From Acidimicrobiaceae bacterium (GTDB lineage: Bacteria; Actinomycetota; Acidimicrobiia; Acidimicrobiales; RAAP-2), in the NCBI GenBank assembly GCA_003153575.1, contig PLZW01000001.1, positions 34,438 to 98,437 on the forward strand: DNA of 64,000 bases, given 5' to 3'. The position numbers and the translations under genes were made by a program. Below the pieces are notes generated by a model that was not told where the DNA came from, ran no database searches, and worked only from the letters and a program-made list of their open reading frames with translations. Position 1 is the stretch's first letter; the number at the start of each line of letters is the position of its first letter. Of the stretch, positions 1 to 9,045 are shown piece after piece.

Positions 1-2640
1 GTCACCTTGTAGCTGGTGATCGGCGAACCGCCGTCGGACGGTGCCGTCCAGCTGACCACCGAGATGGAGTCGAAGTGGTTGGAGGCGATGACACCGGTCG
101 GGGCACCGGGCAGCGAGGCGGGAGTGGCCGGGGCGCTGGCTGCTGACGAGGGACCGGTGCCGGCGGAGTTGGTGGCCGCCACGGTGAACGTGTAGGCGGT
201 GCCGTTGGTCAGTCCCGTGACCGTGCAGGTCAAGGTGGTGCCGTTGGGCGTCGTGCAGACCTGTCCGCCGCTCGAGGTCACGGTGTAGCTGCTGATGGCC
301 GCGCCGCCGTTGGAGGCGGGCGCGCTCCAGGTCACCACCGACTGGGTGTTGGCGTTCGAGGTGGCCGCCACTCCGGTTGGTGCCCCGGGCACGGTGGCGG
401 GAATGACGGGCGACGACGCCGACGACGCCGGCCCGGTCCCCGAGCCGTTGGTGGCGGTCACCGTGAAGGTGTAGCTGGTGCCGTTGGTGAGCCCGAGCAC
501 CGTGCACGAGATGCCGCTGGTCGTGCACGTCTTGTTGCCGGGGCTGGAGGTGACCGTGTAGTTGGTGATGGCGGCGCCGCCGTTGGAGAGCGGCGCCGTC
601 CACCACACCGCCGACTGGGCGTTGCCGTTGGCCGTCGCCACCACGCCGGTCGGCGCGCCGGGCACGGTCGACGGCGTGGCCGCCGAGGACGGGGCCGAGG
701 CCGGCCCGGTGCCGATCCCGTTGGTCGCCGTCACCGTGAAGGTGTAGGAGGTGCCGTTGGTGAGGCCGACGACCGTGCAGTTGGTGGTCGTACCGTTGGG
801 CGTGGTGCAGGTCTGTCCGCCGCTGGAGGTGACCGTGTAGTGGGTGATGGCCGACCCGTTCGATGCGGCGGCCGTCCAGGACACCACCGACTGGGTGTTG
901 GCGAACGACGTCGCCGTCACGTTGGTCGGGGCCCCGGGCGGGGTGTTGGCCGGCACCACGGCGTTGGAAGCGGCGGACGCGGCCCCCGTGCCCGCCGCGT
1001 TGGTGGCCGTGACGTTGAAGGTGTAGCTGGTGCCGTTGGTGAGGCCGACCACCGTGCACGAGGTGCCGCTGGTGGAGCACGTGATGTTGCCGGGGGTCGA
1101 GGTGACCGTGTAGCCGGTGATGGGCAGGCCGCCGTTCGAGGCGGGGACCGACCAGGTGACGGTGGCCGACCGGTAGGCGCCGGTGGCGACGCCGATGGTC
1201 GGGGCGCTGGGCACGGTGCCGGGGGTGGCCGTGGCCGCTGCCGACGGGCTCCCGGTGCCGAGGGCGTTGGTGGCTGTCACCGTGAAGGTGTAGGTAGAGC
1301 CGTTGGTGAGGCCGACGACCGTGCAGGTGAGGGTCGTCCCGTTGGGAGTGGTGCACGTCTGCCCGCCGCTGGAGGTGACGGTGTAGCTGGTGATTCCTGA
1401 TCCGCCGCTGGATGGCGCCGTCCAGGTGACCACGGACTGGGTGTCGGCGTAGGAGGTGGCCGCCACGTTGTTGGGCACGCCGGGAGGACCGGTGGCGGTG
1501 ATCGAATTGGAGGAGCCCGACTGCGGGCCGGTGCCCGAGCCGTTGGTCGCCGACACCTTGAATCTGTACGTGGTGCCCGTGGTGAGGCCGCTCACCGTGC
1601 AGGGGGACGACGCGCAGGTGCCCGTCAGGCCGCCCGGACTCGAGGTGGCGGTGTAGCTGGTGATCGGGGCGCCGCCGTTGGAACCCGGTGGGGTGAAGGC
1701 CACGATGCCCGCGCCGACACCGTTGGTGGCCGTGCCGATGGTCGGTGCCCCGGGGAGGGTCGACGGCGTGGCCGGCGGCGACGCCGCCGAGGCGGGGCCC
1801 GTGCCGATGGCGTTGGTGGCGGTGACGGTGAAGGTGTATGCGGTCCCGTTGGTGAGGCCGTTGACGGTGCAGGACGGCGTCCCGGTGGTCGTGCACGTCC
1901 TGCCGTTTGACGACGTCACCGTGTAGCCGGTGATGGTCAGTCCGCCGCTCGACGCCGGCGGGCTCCACGAAACCACCGACTGGCCGCTTGCGTAGGAAGT
2001 GCCACTCACTCCGATCGGCGCGCCTGGCTGGGTGGGCACGATCACGGGGTTGGACGGCACTGACGGCGGACCCGTGCCCAGGGCGTTGGTGGCCGTGACG
2101 GTGAAGGTGTAGCTGCCGCCGATGGTGAGGCCACCGATGGTGGTGGCCGTCGCCGTGGCGCTCAGGATGGTGAGGCCCGTGCAGGATCCGCAAGCTGGCG
2201 ACGGAATGACCGTGTACTTGGAGATGGGCGACCCGACCGACGACGGATCGGTCCAATTGACGGTCACCGTGTCGTTGATATTGCCCACGGCGGTCACCAG
2301 GGTCGGCGCGTAGGGCACGCTGGGGGCGGTCACCGACGGGGTGGGGTTGGACGTGTCGCTGGTGCCGTAAGCATTGGTGGCGGTCACCATGAACACGTAG
2401 GCGGTACCCGGGGTCAGGCCGGTGATCGTGGCCGATGTCGCCGTGGCACCCATCACGGTCGTGCCGGCGCAGGCTGTGCAGGCCGGGTTGGCGATGATGT
2501 CGTACTGGGTGATGGGCGAACCGTTGTCCGAGGGGTCGGTCCAGGTGACGGTGGCCGTGCCGCCGATCGAGGCGGTGGCCGAGGCGTTGGTGGGCGGCGA
2601 CGGCACGGTGATGGCCGGATAGGTGGGCAGTCCGCCGGGG
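1..2640 (-). repeat. Array of nine complete and one partial FN3-coding repeats
   Basis: About every 270–280 bases the minus strand encodes an FN3 unit with a Pro-rich linker (PGAPT), a core SVVSW / PxxxGG / ITxYTVTSS segment and the closing GLTNGTxYTFTVTATN. The first two units, nearest the N-terminus, are divergent. Units three to nine share a Cys pair (for example CTTPNGTTLTC). Nucleotide identity between units is high enough that recombination or assembly collapse is possible. Copy number beyond the left edge is unknown. Confidence 0.88.
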
Positions 2641-4988
2641 GAGCCAGTGCAGTACTGGGTGATCGGCGTGCCCGGCCCGGTGCCGTTGTAGATCCCGGTC
2701 AGCGCCGGGCAGACCGTCGTCTGGTGCTCACCCCCGTTGGCGTTGATCGACGACAGGACCCACGGTGCGGTCGAGGGCACCAGGTAGCTGGGCGGCGAGG
2801 CGAAGTCGAGCAGCGGGTCCCAGGTGTAGTGCTTGACGTATCCGGACACGGTCGAGTTGCCGTTGAAGGTCCCGACGGGTCCGCGGGCGAACTGCTGGAT
2901 GGATCCGTACAGGTTGAGCTGGCCCTCATCGCTGCCGTTCCCGTAGTTGTTGACGACGAACGACTGGGTCAGGGCCAGGACGGCGGCGTCGATGGTGAGT
3001 CCGCCGGCCGAGTTGGAGGGGTCGCACAGCGCGCCGTAGGCGGCGCCGCAGGACGGAAGGACCGATCCCCCGGCGTTGGTGACCGGATGGTTCACCTCGA
3101 CGTAATTGTTGGCGATCAGGCCCAGCGCGTCGTTGATGCCGCCCGTGCTGTAGGGGCAGTAGCTGTTCGGCTCGCCACTCTGGCCGGTGAGCCACTTGCC
3201 CGAGCAGTCGGCGTAGGTGAGGTTGCCGTCGATGATGACATTGTTGGCCGTGCCTACGGTCAGTTGGCCGGACAGGCTTCCGTTGACGAAGGCATCGCCC
3301 TCGGCGTCGGGCGCCGACGACTCGCCGTAGTAGCAGCTGGAGCACCCGCCGGCGTTGGTCTGCGAGTTGGCGCCGAAGGAGAGGGAGGGGGTGAGCGTGT
3401 TGGTCTGACCCAGATTGGCCTGGGACGACCCGGTGTAGGTGCCGCCGCTGTAGGCGGCCGAGAAGGCGCCGGTGCCGTTGGAGGCCTCGGTGGTCGAGCA
3501 GGTGGCGGTGGACGTCCAGTTGCTGCCGGCCGCAATCGGGGCGGACCAGTTCGTCACCGCCGAGCAGGCCGGGATCACCGAGGTGGAGTTGAATCCACCG
3601 CTGCGGGTGGTCTGACTGAAGGCGACGGAGGCGGCGCTGGAGATCTGGTTGCTGGCCGAGGTCACGGTGGCCGTGAGGGTGACCGGGTTGTTGGTCGTCG
3701 GTGTGCTGGGGTTGGCGGTCAGGTTGGTAACGGTGTTGTTGATGTAGTTGTCGAAGGGATTGGCGCCCGTGACCGGGGCGGACTTGGCGTTCTGGACGAA
3801 GAGGACGCCGTCGGCCGGGATCGGTGCGGTGCCGTTGTTCGGGCAGTTGTTGTAGTTGGTGGGGATGTTGTTGTTGTCCCAGGTGACCGGCTGGCCGTTG
3901 ACCGTCACCGTCGACTCGGTCGTATCCGGGCTGACCACCGTCATCTGACCGACGCCGTTGACGTCGGTGCTGAGGGTGACCTGGGTGGGGCCGGAGTAGA
4001 GGCAGCCGTTCTGGCTGGCGATGATCCCTAGTTGGGCGTCGCTCTGCGGGGGCGCCTGGACCGGGTTCCCGAAGCTGCTGTTGGCCTGGTCGTAGAGGGC
4101 GACATCACTCTGGGCCGTGCAGGGGGTGGACAGGCCCGACATGCCGTTGTTGCCGTCGACGAACAGGCATTTGGGGTCGGCGGTGCCGACGAGCGAGGGA
4201 ACGGCGGCGGGGGTGGCCGCGGAGTTGCCGAACGAGGGTCCTCCGCCCACGGTGCCGTCACCCGCGACGAAGACCGAGTCGTTGGTGTAGACCGGCCCGA
4301 AGAGGTAGTCATGCGGCCCGAAGTAGACCGGCCCGCAGTTGCCCCCTGCGCCGTTGATGTTCCAGTTGATCTTCCAGTTGTAGTTGCAGCTGGAGTAGTT
4401 CCCGGTCCCGGTGTACGACTCGTAGTTGGACCACCAGACGTTGGTGAGGAACCCGTTCTTGGCGGCCAGGTTGATGTTCTCGCTCTGGAACACGTAGTTG
4501 GTGGTCGTATGGGGTGCATGCGCGGCACCGACGACCTGCACCGACAGGCTGCTGAGGGCGTGGGTCTTGGGATCGAAGGTCGGCTGAGGATTGCCGAAGG
4601 CGTAGTACTCGGCCGCGCCGTCGGTCGTGTTCGAACCGCTGACCAGGTTCCACTCCCCGTAGTCCAGGCCCGAACAGGGCCCGGTCTTGTTCGTGCTCGT
4701 GTTGCACTGGGCCAGCGTGGGGTTGGCGTTGACCGCGGTGACGTACGCGTTCTCACCGGCCTGCAGGGCACGGTGGGCATAGACGGTGACGGCGGCCGCC
4801 TGCTGGAGCGGGAACGACTGGACGACGGTCGCCACCAGCGTGGCCCCGACGAGCGCGACGATGACTGAGACGGCCACCACGGCCACGAGCGCCGTCTGGC
4901 CGAGGTCGGAGATGTCCGACAGACGCCCGTCCCGGAGACGGAGGGCTCGGCTGCGGAGTGGCGTGGTCTCGTCAGGTGTCATGTTCAT
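1..4988 (-). CDS. PilX-like membrane-anchored protein with C-terminal FN3 repeat array (partial, runs off left edge)
   Basis: The frame is open from an ATG at 4988 to base 1, at least 1,662 codons, with no stop inside the window. Residues about 28–58 hold a pilin-like hydrophobic helix that begins GQTALVAVVAV after a charged leader, without the Glu5 of true pilins. This resembles the PilX/TadE-type minor pilin anchor. Residues about 60–780 are Asn/Thr/Ser-rich and unrecognised. From about residue 785 onward follow nine complete FN3 domains and a tenth that is cut by the edge. The ATG overlaps the upstream PilW-like stop (ATGA), so translation is probably coupled. I infer a surface-exposed adhesive or structural minor pilin. 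The downstream C-terminus is unseen, so a cell-wall anchor cannot be assessed. Confidence 0.8.
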   Translation of the reverse strand, partial: MNMTPDETTPLRSRALRLRDGRLSDISDLGQTALVAVVAVSVIVALVGATLVATVVQSFPLQQAAAVTVYAHRALQAGENAYVTAVNANPTLAQCNTSTNKTGPCSGLDYGEWNLVSGSNTTDGAAEYYAFGNPQPTFDPKTHALSSLSVQVVGAAHAPHTTTNYVFQSENINLAAKNGFLTNVWWSNYESYTGTGNYSSCNYNWKINWNINGAGGNCGPVYFGPHDYLFGPVYTNDSVFVAGDGTVGGGPSFGNSAATPAAVPSLVGTADPKCLFVDGNNGMSGLSTPCTAQSDVALYDQANSSFGNPVQAPPQSDAQLGIIASQNGCLYSGPTQVTLSTDVNGVGQMTVVSPDTTESTVTVNGQPVTWDNNNIPTNYNNCPNNGTAPIPADGVLFVQNAKSAPVTGANPFDNYINNTVTNLTANPSTPTTNNPVTLTATVTSASNQISSAASVAFSQTTRSGGFNSTSVIPACSAVTNWSAPIAAGSNWTSTATCSTTEASNGTGAFSAAYSGGTYTGSSQANLGQTNTLTPSLSFGANSQTNAGGCSSCYYGESSAPDAEGDAFVNGSLSGQLTVGTANNVIIDGNLTYADCSGKWLTGQSGEPNSYCPYSTGGINDALGLIANNYVEVNHPVTNAGGSVLPSCGAAYGALCDPSNSAGGLTIDAAVLALTQSFVVNNYGNGSDEGQLNLYGSIQQFARGPVGTFNGNSTVSGYVKHYTWDPLLDFASPPSYLVPSTAPWVLSSINANGGEHQTTVCPALTGIYNGTGPGTPITQYCTGSPGGLPTYPAITVPSPPTNASATASIGGTATVTWTDPSDNGSPITQYDIIANPACTACAGTTVMGATATSATITGLTPGTAYVFMVTATNAYGTSDTSNPTPSVTAPSVPYAPTLVTAVGNINDTVTVNWTDPSSVGSPISKYTVIPSPACGSCTGLTILSATATATTIGGLTIGGSYTFTVTATNALGTGPPSVPSNPVIVPTQPGAPIGVSGTSYASGQSVVSWSPPASSGGLTITGYTVTSSNGRTCTTTGTPSCTVNGLTNGTAYTFTVTATNAIGTGPASAASPPATPSTLPGAPTIGTATNGVGAGIVAFTPPGSNGGAPITSYTATSSPGGLTGTCASSPCTVSGLTTGTTYRFKVSATNGSGTGPQSGSSNSITATGPPGVPNNVAATSYADTQSVVTWTAPSSGGSGITSYTVTSSGGQTCTTPNGTTLTCTVVGLTNGSTYTFTVTATNALGTGSPSAAATATPGTVPSAPTIGVATGAYRSATVTWSVPASNGGLPITGYTVTSTPGNITCSTSGTSCTVVGLTNGTSYTFNVTATNAAGTGAASAASNAVVPANTPPGAPTNVTATSFANTQSVVSWTAAASNGSAITHYTVTSSGGQTCTTPNGTTTNCTVVGLTNGTSYTFTVTATNGIGTGPASAPSSAATPSTVPGAPTGVVATANGNAQSAVWWTAPLSNGGAAITNYTVTSSPGNKTCTTSGISCTVLGLTNGTSYTFTVTATNGSGTGPASSASSPVIPATVPGAPTGVAATSNANTQSVVTWSAPASNGGAAISSYTVTSSGGQVCTTPNGTTLTCTVTGLTNGTAYTFTVAATNSAGTGPSSAASAPATPASLPGAPTGVIASNHFDSISVVSWTAPSDGGSPITSYKV

Positions 4989-6010
4989 CCCACGGTCGCT
5001 GAGTACTGATAGGGGGCGGTCGTTGAGCCGGGGCTCTGGGCGTAGCGGTAGACCACCAGGTTGTTCTCCTGGGCGCCGGTGGACCCGGTGCCGGGCTTGG
5101 CCACCTGCAGGTCGATGCTCACGCTCTGGATGGCGTCCGCCGGGCAGGCGATGGCCGACGTCGGATAGTTGGCGCTGGGCGCCCCGCATGTCGTGAGCAA
5201 CTGGTTGTCGGTCGGATAGCCCAAGGCCAGCAGTCCGGTGATCCCCGGGGGGTTGTTCTCGACCTGGCCCGGGGTGAGGGTGATGGCCTGGGGCGGGTAC
5301 GTGGTGCCGCTGTAGGTACCGCCGCTATCGAGGACGGTGTAGCCGAAGATCGGGTCGTTCTGGGCCCCGGTCCCGTCCACGCTGGAGGGGTCGTTGACGA
5401 CGCTCTGCACGTTGGCCAGCAACCGGTAGGTCGACGAGTACTGGCAGACGGGACCCGTCCCGACACCGGGGCACGAGGAGACGCCCGGCGCGCTGAGACC
5501 GATCAGCGGGAGGTACATCCTCACCTGGAACGAGCAGGGGAACGACGCGCTGCACGCCGTTGGCGGAGCGGCGCCACTGGCGTCGACCTCGGTGGCGACG
5601 ATCTTGGCCGGTCCGGCGGTGGTGCCCCCGGTGGCGCACGTCTGCCCGCTGGGGCAGGACACGGTGTTGTCGTAGGCCGTGCCGATGTTGGCGTAGAAGG
5701 TCAACGAGAAGTTCCCGACCGATGAGAACCCGGGCGTCGGGACGCCGGCCGGGTTCGGGGCGGGCGGGACGGACGAGGCGGGCTCCACCTCGGCGGCGAG
5801 GAGGGCGTGGAACGGGGCCATGGCCGGCAGGGCTTGCTGGAACTCCTGGTACTGGGAGGACACGCTGCTGCTCAGGCCCTCCACCATGGTGATGGAGATG
5901 AAGACCATGCCCAGGAGGACGATGAGTATGGTCGACGTCACCATGAGCTCGACCAGGGACATGCCGGCGTCGTCCCGACGGCGGTCGAGCGCGCTGCGCA
6001 GCCGGTTCAT
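4985..6010 (-). CDS. PilW-like type IV pseudopilin (minor pilin)
   Basis: 341 aa. A short basic leader (MNRLRSALDRRRDDAG) precedes MSLVELMVTS, a prepilin-peptidase site with the Gly before cleavage and Glu at mature position 5, followed by a 20-residue hydrophobic helix. The rest is a low-similarity extracellular domain with several Cys residues (for example CPSGQTCATG), as in PilW/PulJ-type minor pilins. I chose the ATG at 6010 because it overlaps the upstream gene's stop as ATGA; the upstream in-frame ATG at 6052 would give a leader with no purpose. It is the middle gene of a three-gene coupled operon and probably forms a pilus tip complex with its neighbours. Confidence 0.85.
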   Translation of the reverse strand: MNRLRSALDRRRDDAGMSLVELMVTSTILIVLLGMVFISITMVEGLSSSVSSQYQEFQQALPAMAPFHALLAAEVEPASSVPPAPNPAGVPTPGFSSVGNFSLTFYANIGTAYDNTVSCPSGQTCATGGTTAGPAKIVATEVDASGAAPPTACSASFPCSFQVRMYLPLIGLSAPGVSSCPGVGTGPVCQYSSTYRLLANVQSVVNDPSSVDGTGAQNDPIFGYTVLDSGGTYSGTTYPPQAITLTPGQVENNPPGITGLLALGYPTDNQLLTTCGAPSANYPTSAIACPADAIQSVSIDLQVAKPGTGSTGAQENNLVVYRYAQSPGSTTAPYQYSATVG

Positions 6011-8742
6011 GCCGACACCGGGACGGCGTTGGGGAGGTAGGACGTCACCCACGGTCCGTTGGCGACGTACTGGATTAGGACCGAGTTGGCACCGACGTTC
6101 ATGGTCACCGCCGTGTGGGCCACGGCCGTTCCACCCTTGGTGACCGTGTAGGAGTATGACCCGTAGGGGACGGAGGCCGCGGTCAATCCGGTGGCGTCGG
6201 AGACCGGCATGTTGTACGAGTCCGCTCCCGGACAGGATGTCGACGTGAGGGTGATGGTGGCGCCGCTGACCGGGACGCCGGCGGGAGTGAACAGCTGGAG
6301 GGGAAGGAGGCCCAGCGGCACGGTCGCGGTGGCCGTTCCACCGGGGAGAGCGAGGAGGTTGGAACTGGCCGCGGTCGTCGCCTCGGCCGGGCAGTCGCCC
6401 GCGACGATGGAGTAGCCGTTGGCAAAGGGGTAGAGGACGTTCGGGAGGGTGATGGCGTTGGGGGTCTGCCCGGACGGGATCTGGGTGGTCCAGCTGGACG
6501 TGCCGGACGGCGCGGTCTCGAGCGGGATGCCGATCACCACCGCACCGGGCAGCGTCGTCGGGGTGACGTCGTTCCAGGTTGCGGCGGTGCCGGCCGACGA
6601 CGAGAGGATGACCGGGGCGCCCGCGGTGGCGCCGACGGCGGCGCAGGTGGCGTTGCCCGCCGTCGGAGGGTTCTCACACGAGACGCCCATGAAGTACTGG
6701 ACCGAGTCGCCGGCGGGAAGGGTGGCGAAGTTCCAGGCCCAGCTCCCGTTGGTGAGCGACCCCCGGAGCAGTTGCCCGGTGGCCGAGGCCGCCGAGGTGA
6801 CCGCGGTGACGGCACAGTCGGCGGCGTCCCCCGGTGCCGGGTTGCCACAGGCCACCGACGTGACGGCCGCCACCGTGGTCGGGATGCCGTTGGCCTGGAC
6901 CCAGCTATGGGTGGCGTTGGTGAGGTCACCGGTCCACACGGCGGGAGCATTGGTCGCCGTGCCGATGGCCACGCAGGTGGTGGTCGTGCACGACAGGGCG
7001 GTGACCGACGAAGCACCGGTCGGGAACGTCGACTCGCTGGTCCACGAGCTCGGGCCGCTACCGGCCACGGCGACGGTGATGACCGTGGCGTCGGTGCCGC
7101 TGGACTGATCGCCCATTGCGGTGGCCAGACAGGTCGTGGTCGACGGGCAGGTGATGGTCCCGACCGAGGTCACCACGGAGGGCAGCACGTCGGAGGTGAG
7201 GGTCGGTGTCCACAACGGGTTGGACGCCAGCGAGGCAGGGTCACCGTCGAGGCGCAGCACATACGGGGCACCGCCGAGGTCCGCGTAGCTGAGCTCACAG
7301 GTCGTCGACGTCGGACAGGCGAGTGAGTTGATCGTCTTGAACGGCATGCCCGGATGGGCGACGGTCACCCATTGGTCGGTGCCCGGACCGACTTCACCGG
7401 CCAGCAGGACCGGGCCGGAGTTCGACGTGCCCACCGCGTAGCAACCCTGGGCCGACATGCACTGCACCTGGGTCAGATCGGTCACGCCGGCCGGGACGGT
7501 GTCGCTGTTCAACGAGTTGATCGTCGACGGCGTGGTCACGATGATGGCGCCGCTCGGGCCGTAGCCGACACCCACGCAGTAGGAGGTGGACGCCGTGGTG
7601 CAGTCGACCTGGTTGAGCGAGGTGGCGGCGGCCACTGCCTTCGAGCTCCACGTGGAACCGCTTCCGCCCCAGGCGGCCGACGCGCCGGAGGGGGCATCCC
7701 CGAGGGCGATGCACGTGATGGAAGCGGCGTTCGGGCACGACACCCCGCCGTCCACCGCCGACGGCCCGCCGTAGTTCACGACGGTGTTGATGCCCTCGTC
7801 GAAGGCGTCCAGCTGCACGATCTGCTCGGCGGTGACGGTGACGTTCTGGTTGTTCTGGACGTCCGTCGTCGAGCCCGACGTGTTGACGAACGGAGGCGCT
7901 CCCGAGTAGCCGTTGAAACTCGGCGGCGTGCCCTCGGTGGGCTGGCCGACGGCGATGTTGTAGGTCCCGACGGGTACCTGGGCGAAGATGCAGCCGTTGG
8001 CGTCCGAGTACAACGTGTACGGGTTCGGCGTGAGGACCGGGGTCCCCGACAGCTGCGTGATGGTGACGGGTAGCGCCTGGAGGCGGTCGGTGGCTTCGTT
8101 CCCGTTTACGTCAGTCTGACCATCGTTGGTCAGGTTGATGGCCAGGAATCCCTGTGTCTGCAGGCCGGGCTTGGGGTAGTTGATCTCTGTGGTGTCCGAC
8201 AACGTCTGCAGGCCGCTGTTCCAAGTCACAGTGACTCGAAGCTGGATGACACCGGGATGGGAGGGGCTCGGGGGTTGGCCCGCCGTGCACAGATCCGACT
8301 GGCCGACGTCGTTCACCAAGTTCTCGGTGTAGGCGGCGGTGACGGTAAAGGTCGTGCCGCCGAGCACCGAAGCGGGGGTCTGGGTGCCGGCGGGGGCCAC
8401 CGGGGTCTGGGGTGTGTTTGTCAGCACCGAGCCGTTTGTCCCGGTGGGCGGCTGCGAGTTCGCCAGGATCTCCACCCACGAGTCGGCCAGCTGGAGGGCC
8501 GCCTGGCGCTGACGGGCGCTGGCCGCGTCAGAGGACACCTGGGTCAGCAGGATGCCCATCGGGAGCATGGTCAACAGCAGGATGACCGAGGCGATCAGGA
8601 CCTCGATGAGCGTCACCCCTTCGTCGTGGCGGCGACCGGTGATGCGACCATGACACCGGACGCGCACCCACCACCTGGTCCTGTCCGGGCGGTCGATCCG
8701 GCCTGCCCCCGGAGTGCGGTGTGGATCAGTTGATGGCGTCAT
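6007..8742 (-). CDS. PilV-like pseudopilin with eight-fold Cys-pair repeat and carboxypeptidase-regulatory-like domains
   Basis: 911 aa, far longer than ordinary PilV (about 150–200 aa). After a basic leader, EG/VTLIEVLIASVILLL is a canonical prepilin cleavage site and helix with Glu5. A pilin-like region follows, then a SpaA/carboxypeptidase-regulatory-like segment ending VPVGTYNIAVG. Residues about 333–704 hold eight repeats of the form (V/I)xCxxxxxxCxAxG, the type predicted to fold as a secreted beta-propeller. A second regulatory-like domain (VPYGSYSYTV) lies near the C-terminus. The ATG at 8742 is the best start; a GTG at 8667 would give a more usual short leader. It is the first gene of the pseudopilin operon. 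No pilus motor, peptidase or platform gene is in view. Confidence 0.82.
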   Translation of the reverse strand: MTPSTDPHRTPGAGRIDRPDRTRWWVRVRCHGRITGRRHDEGVTLIEVLIASVILLLTMLPMGILLTQVSSDAASARQRQAALQLADSWVEILANSQPPTGTNGSVLTNTPQTPVAPAGTQTPASVLGGTTFTVTAAYTENLVNDVGQSDLCTAGQPPSPSHPGVIQLRVTVTWNSGLQTLSDTTEINYPKPGLQTQGFLAINLTNDGQTDVNGNEATDRLQALPVTITQLSGTPVLTPNPYTLYSDANGCIFAQVPVGTYNIAVGQPTEGTPPSFNGYSGAPPFVNTSGSTTDVQNNQNVTVTAEQIVQLDAFDEGINTVVNYGGPSAVDGGVSCPNAASITCIALGDAPSGASAAWGGSGSTWSSKAVAAATSLNQVDCTTASTSYCVGVGYGPSGAIIVTTPSTINSLNSDTVPAGVTDLTQVQCMSAQGCYAVGTSNSGPVLLAGEVGPGTDQWVTVAHPGMPFKTINSLACPTSTTCELSYADLGGAPYVLRLDGDPASLASNPLWTPTLTSDVLPSVVTSVGTITCPSTTTCLATAMGDQSSGTDATVITVAVAGSGPSSWTSESTFPTGASSVTALSCTTTTCVAIGTATNAPAVWTGDLTNATHSWVQANGIPTTVAAVTSVACGNPAPGDAADCAVTAVTSAASATGQLLRGSLTNGSWAWNFATLPAGDSVQYFMGVSCENPPTAGNATCAAVGATAGAPVILSSSAGTAATWNDVTPTTLPGAVVIGIPLETAPSGTSSWTTQIPSGQTPNAITLPNVLYPFANGYSIVAGDCPAEATTAASSNLLALPGGTATATVPLGLLPLQLFTPAGVPVSGATITLTSTSCPGADSYNMPVSDATGLTAASVPYGSYSYTVTKGGTAVAHTAVTMNVGANSVLIQYVANGPWVTSYLPNAVPVSA

Positions 8743-9045
8743 GGTGCTCTTTTGGCAGAGTACGGCCCGAGAAACAGTGCTTCCTAGGCGTAATTCCACG
8801 TACGAGACCCATCGACCGTCCCGACTGGGTACTTGAGGAGAGGCCCAGGCACAGGTCGCGGCCGGCAACGCGCGCAGGGGCTCGGCAACCGCAACCGAAC
8901 AGCAACTGACCGGGCGAGTCGAGCGACCGGTCTGGCGCGTGCTGGCGGGCGCGACCTATGGCGCGTGACGTCGCGCCGGCGGGTTCGAAGAGGAGGCGGT
9001 CGGTTGCGGGACCCGTCGAGCGGTGGACCTACGGGTGGCCCCGGA
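8743..9045. other. Intergenic region upstream of the pseudopilin operon
   Basis: About 300 bases between the end of the acyl-CoA dehydrogenase gene and the PilV-like start, both on the minus strand. A hairpin with a 6-bp stem GGCGCG/CGCGCC lies at 8960–8977 without a T-tract, and could help end transcription of the upstream gene. I see no convincing TANNNT promoter at a fixed distance from the ATG, and no recognisable riboswitch. Confidence 0.4.

Noticed and set aside
1..2640. CRISPR-like or simple tandem repeat
   Set aside because: Repeat units are about 270–280 bases, in frame, and encode FN3 domains; there are no short identical repeats with unique spacers.
2724..4031. 435-residue plus-strand open frame
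   Set aside because: It is antisense to the PilX-like gene, whose real frame continues without a stop through the whole region.
8743..9045. c-di-GMP riboswitch upstream of the pseudopilin operon
   Set aside because: No match to the conserved c-di-GMP-I core could be found on either strand.
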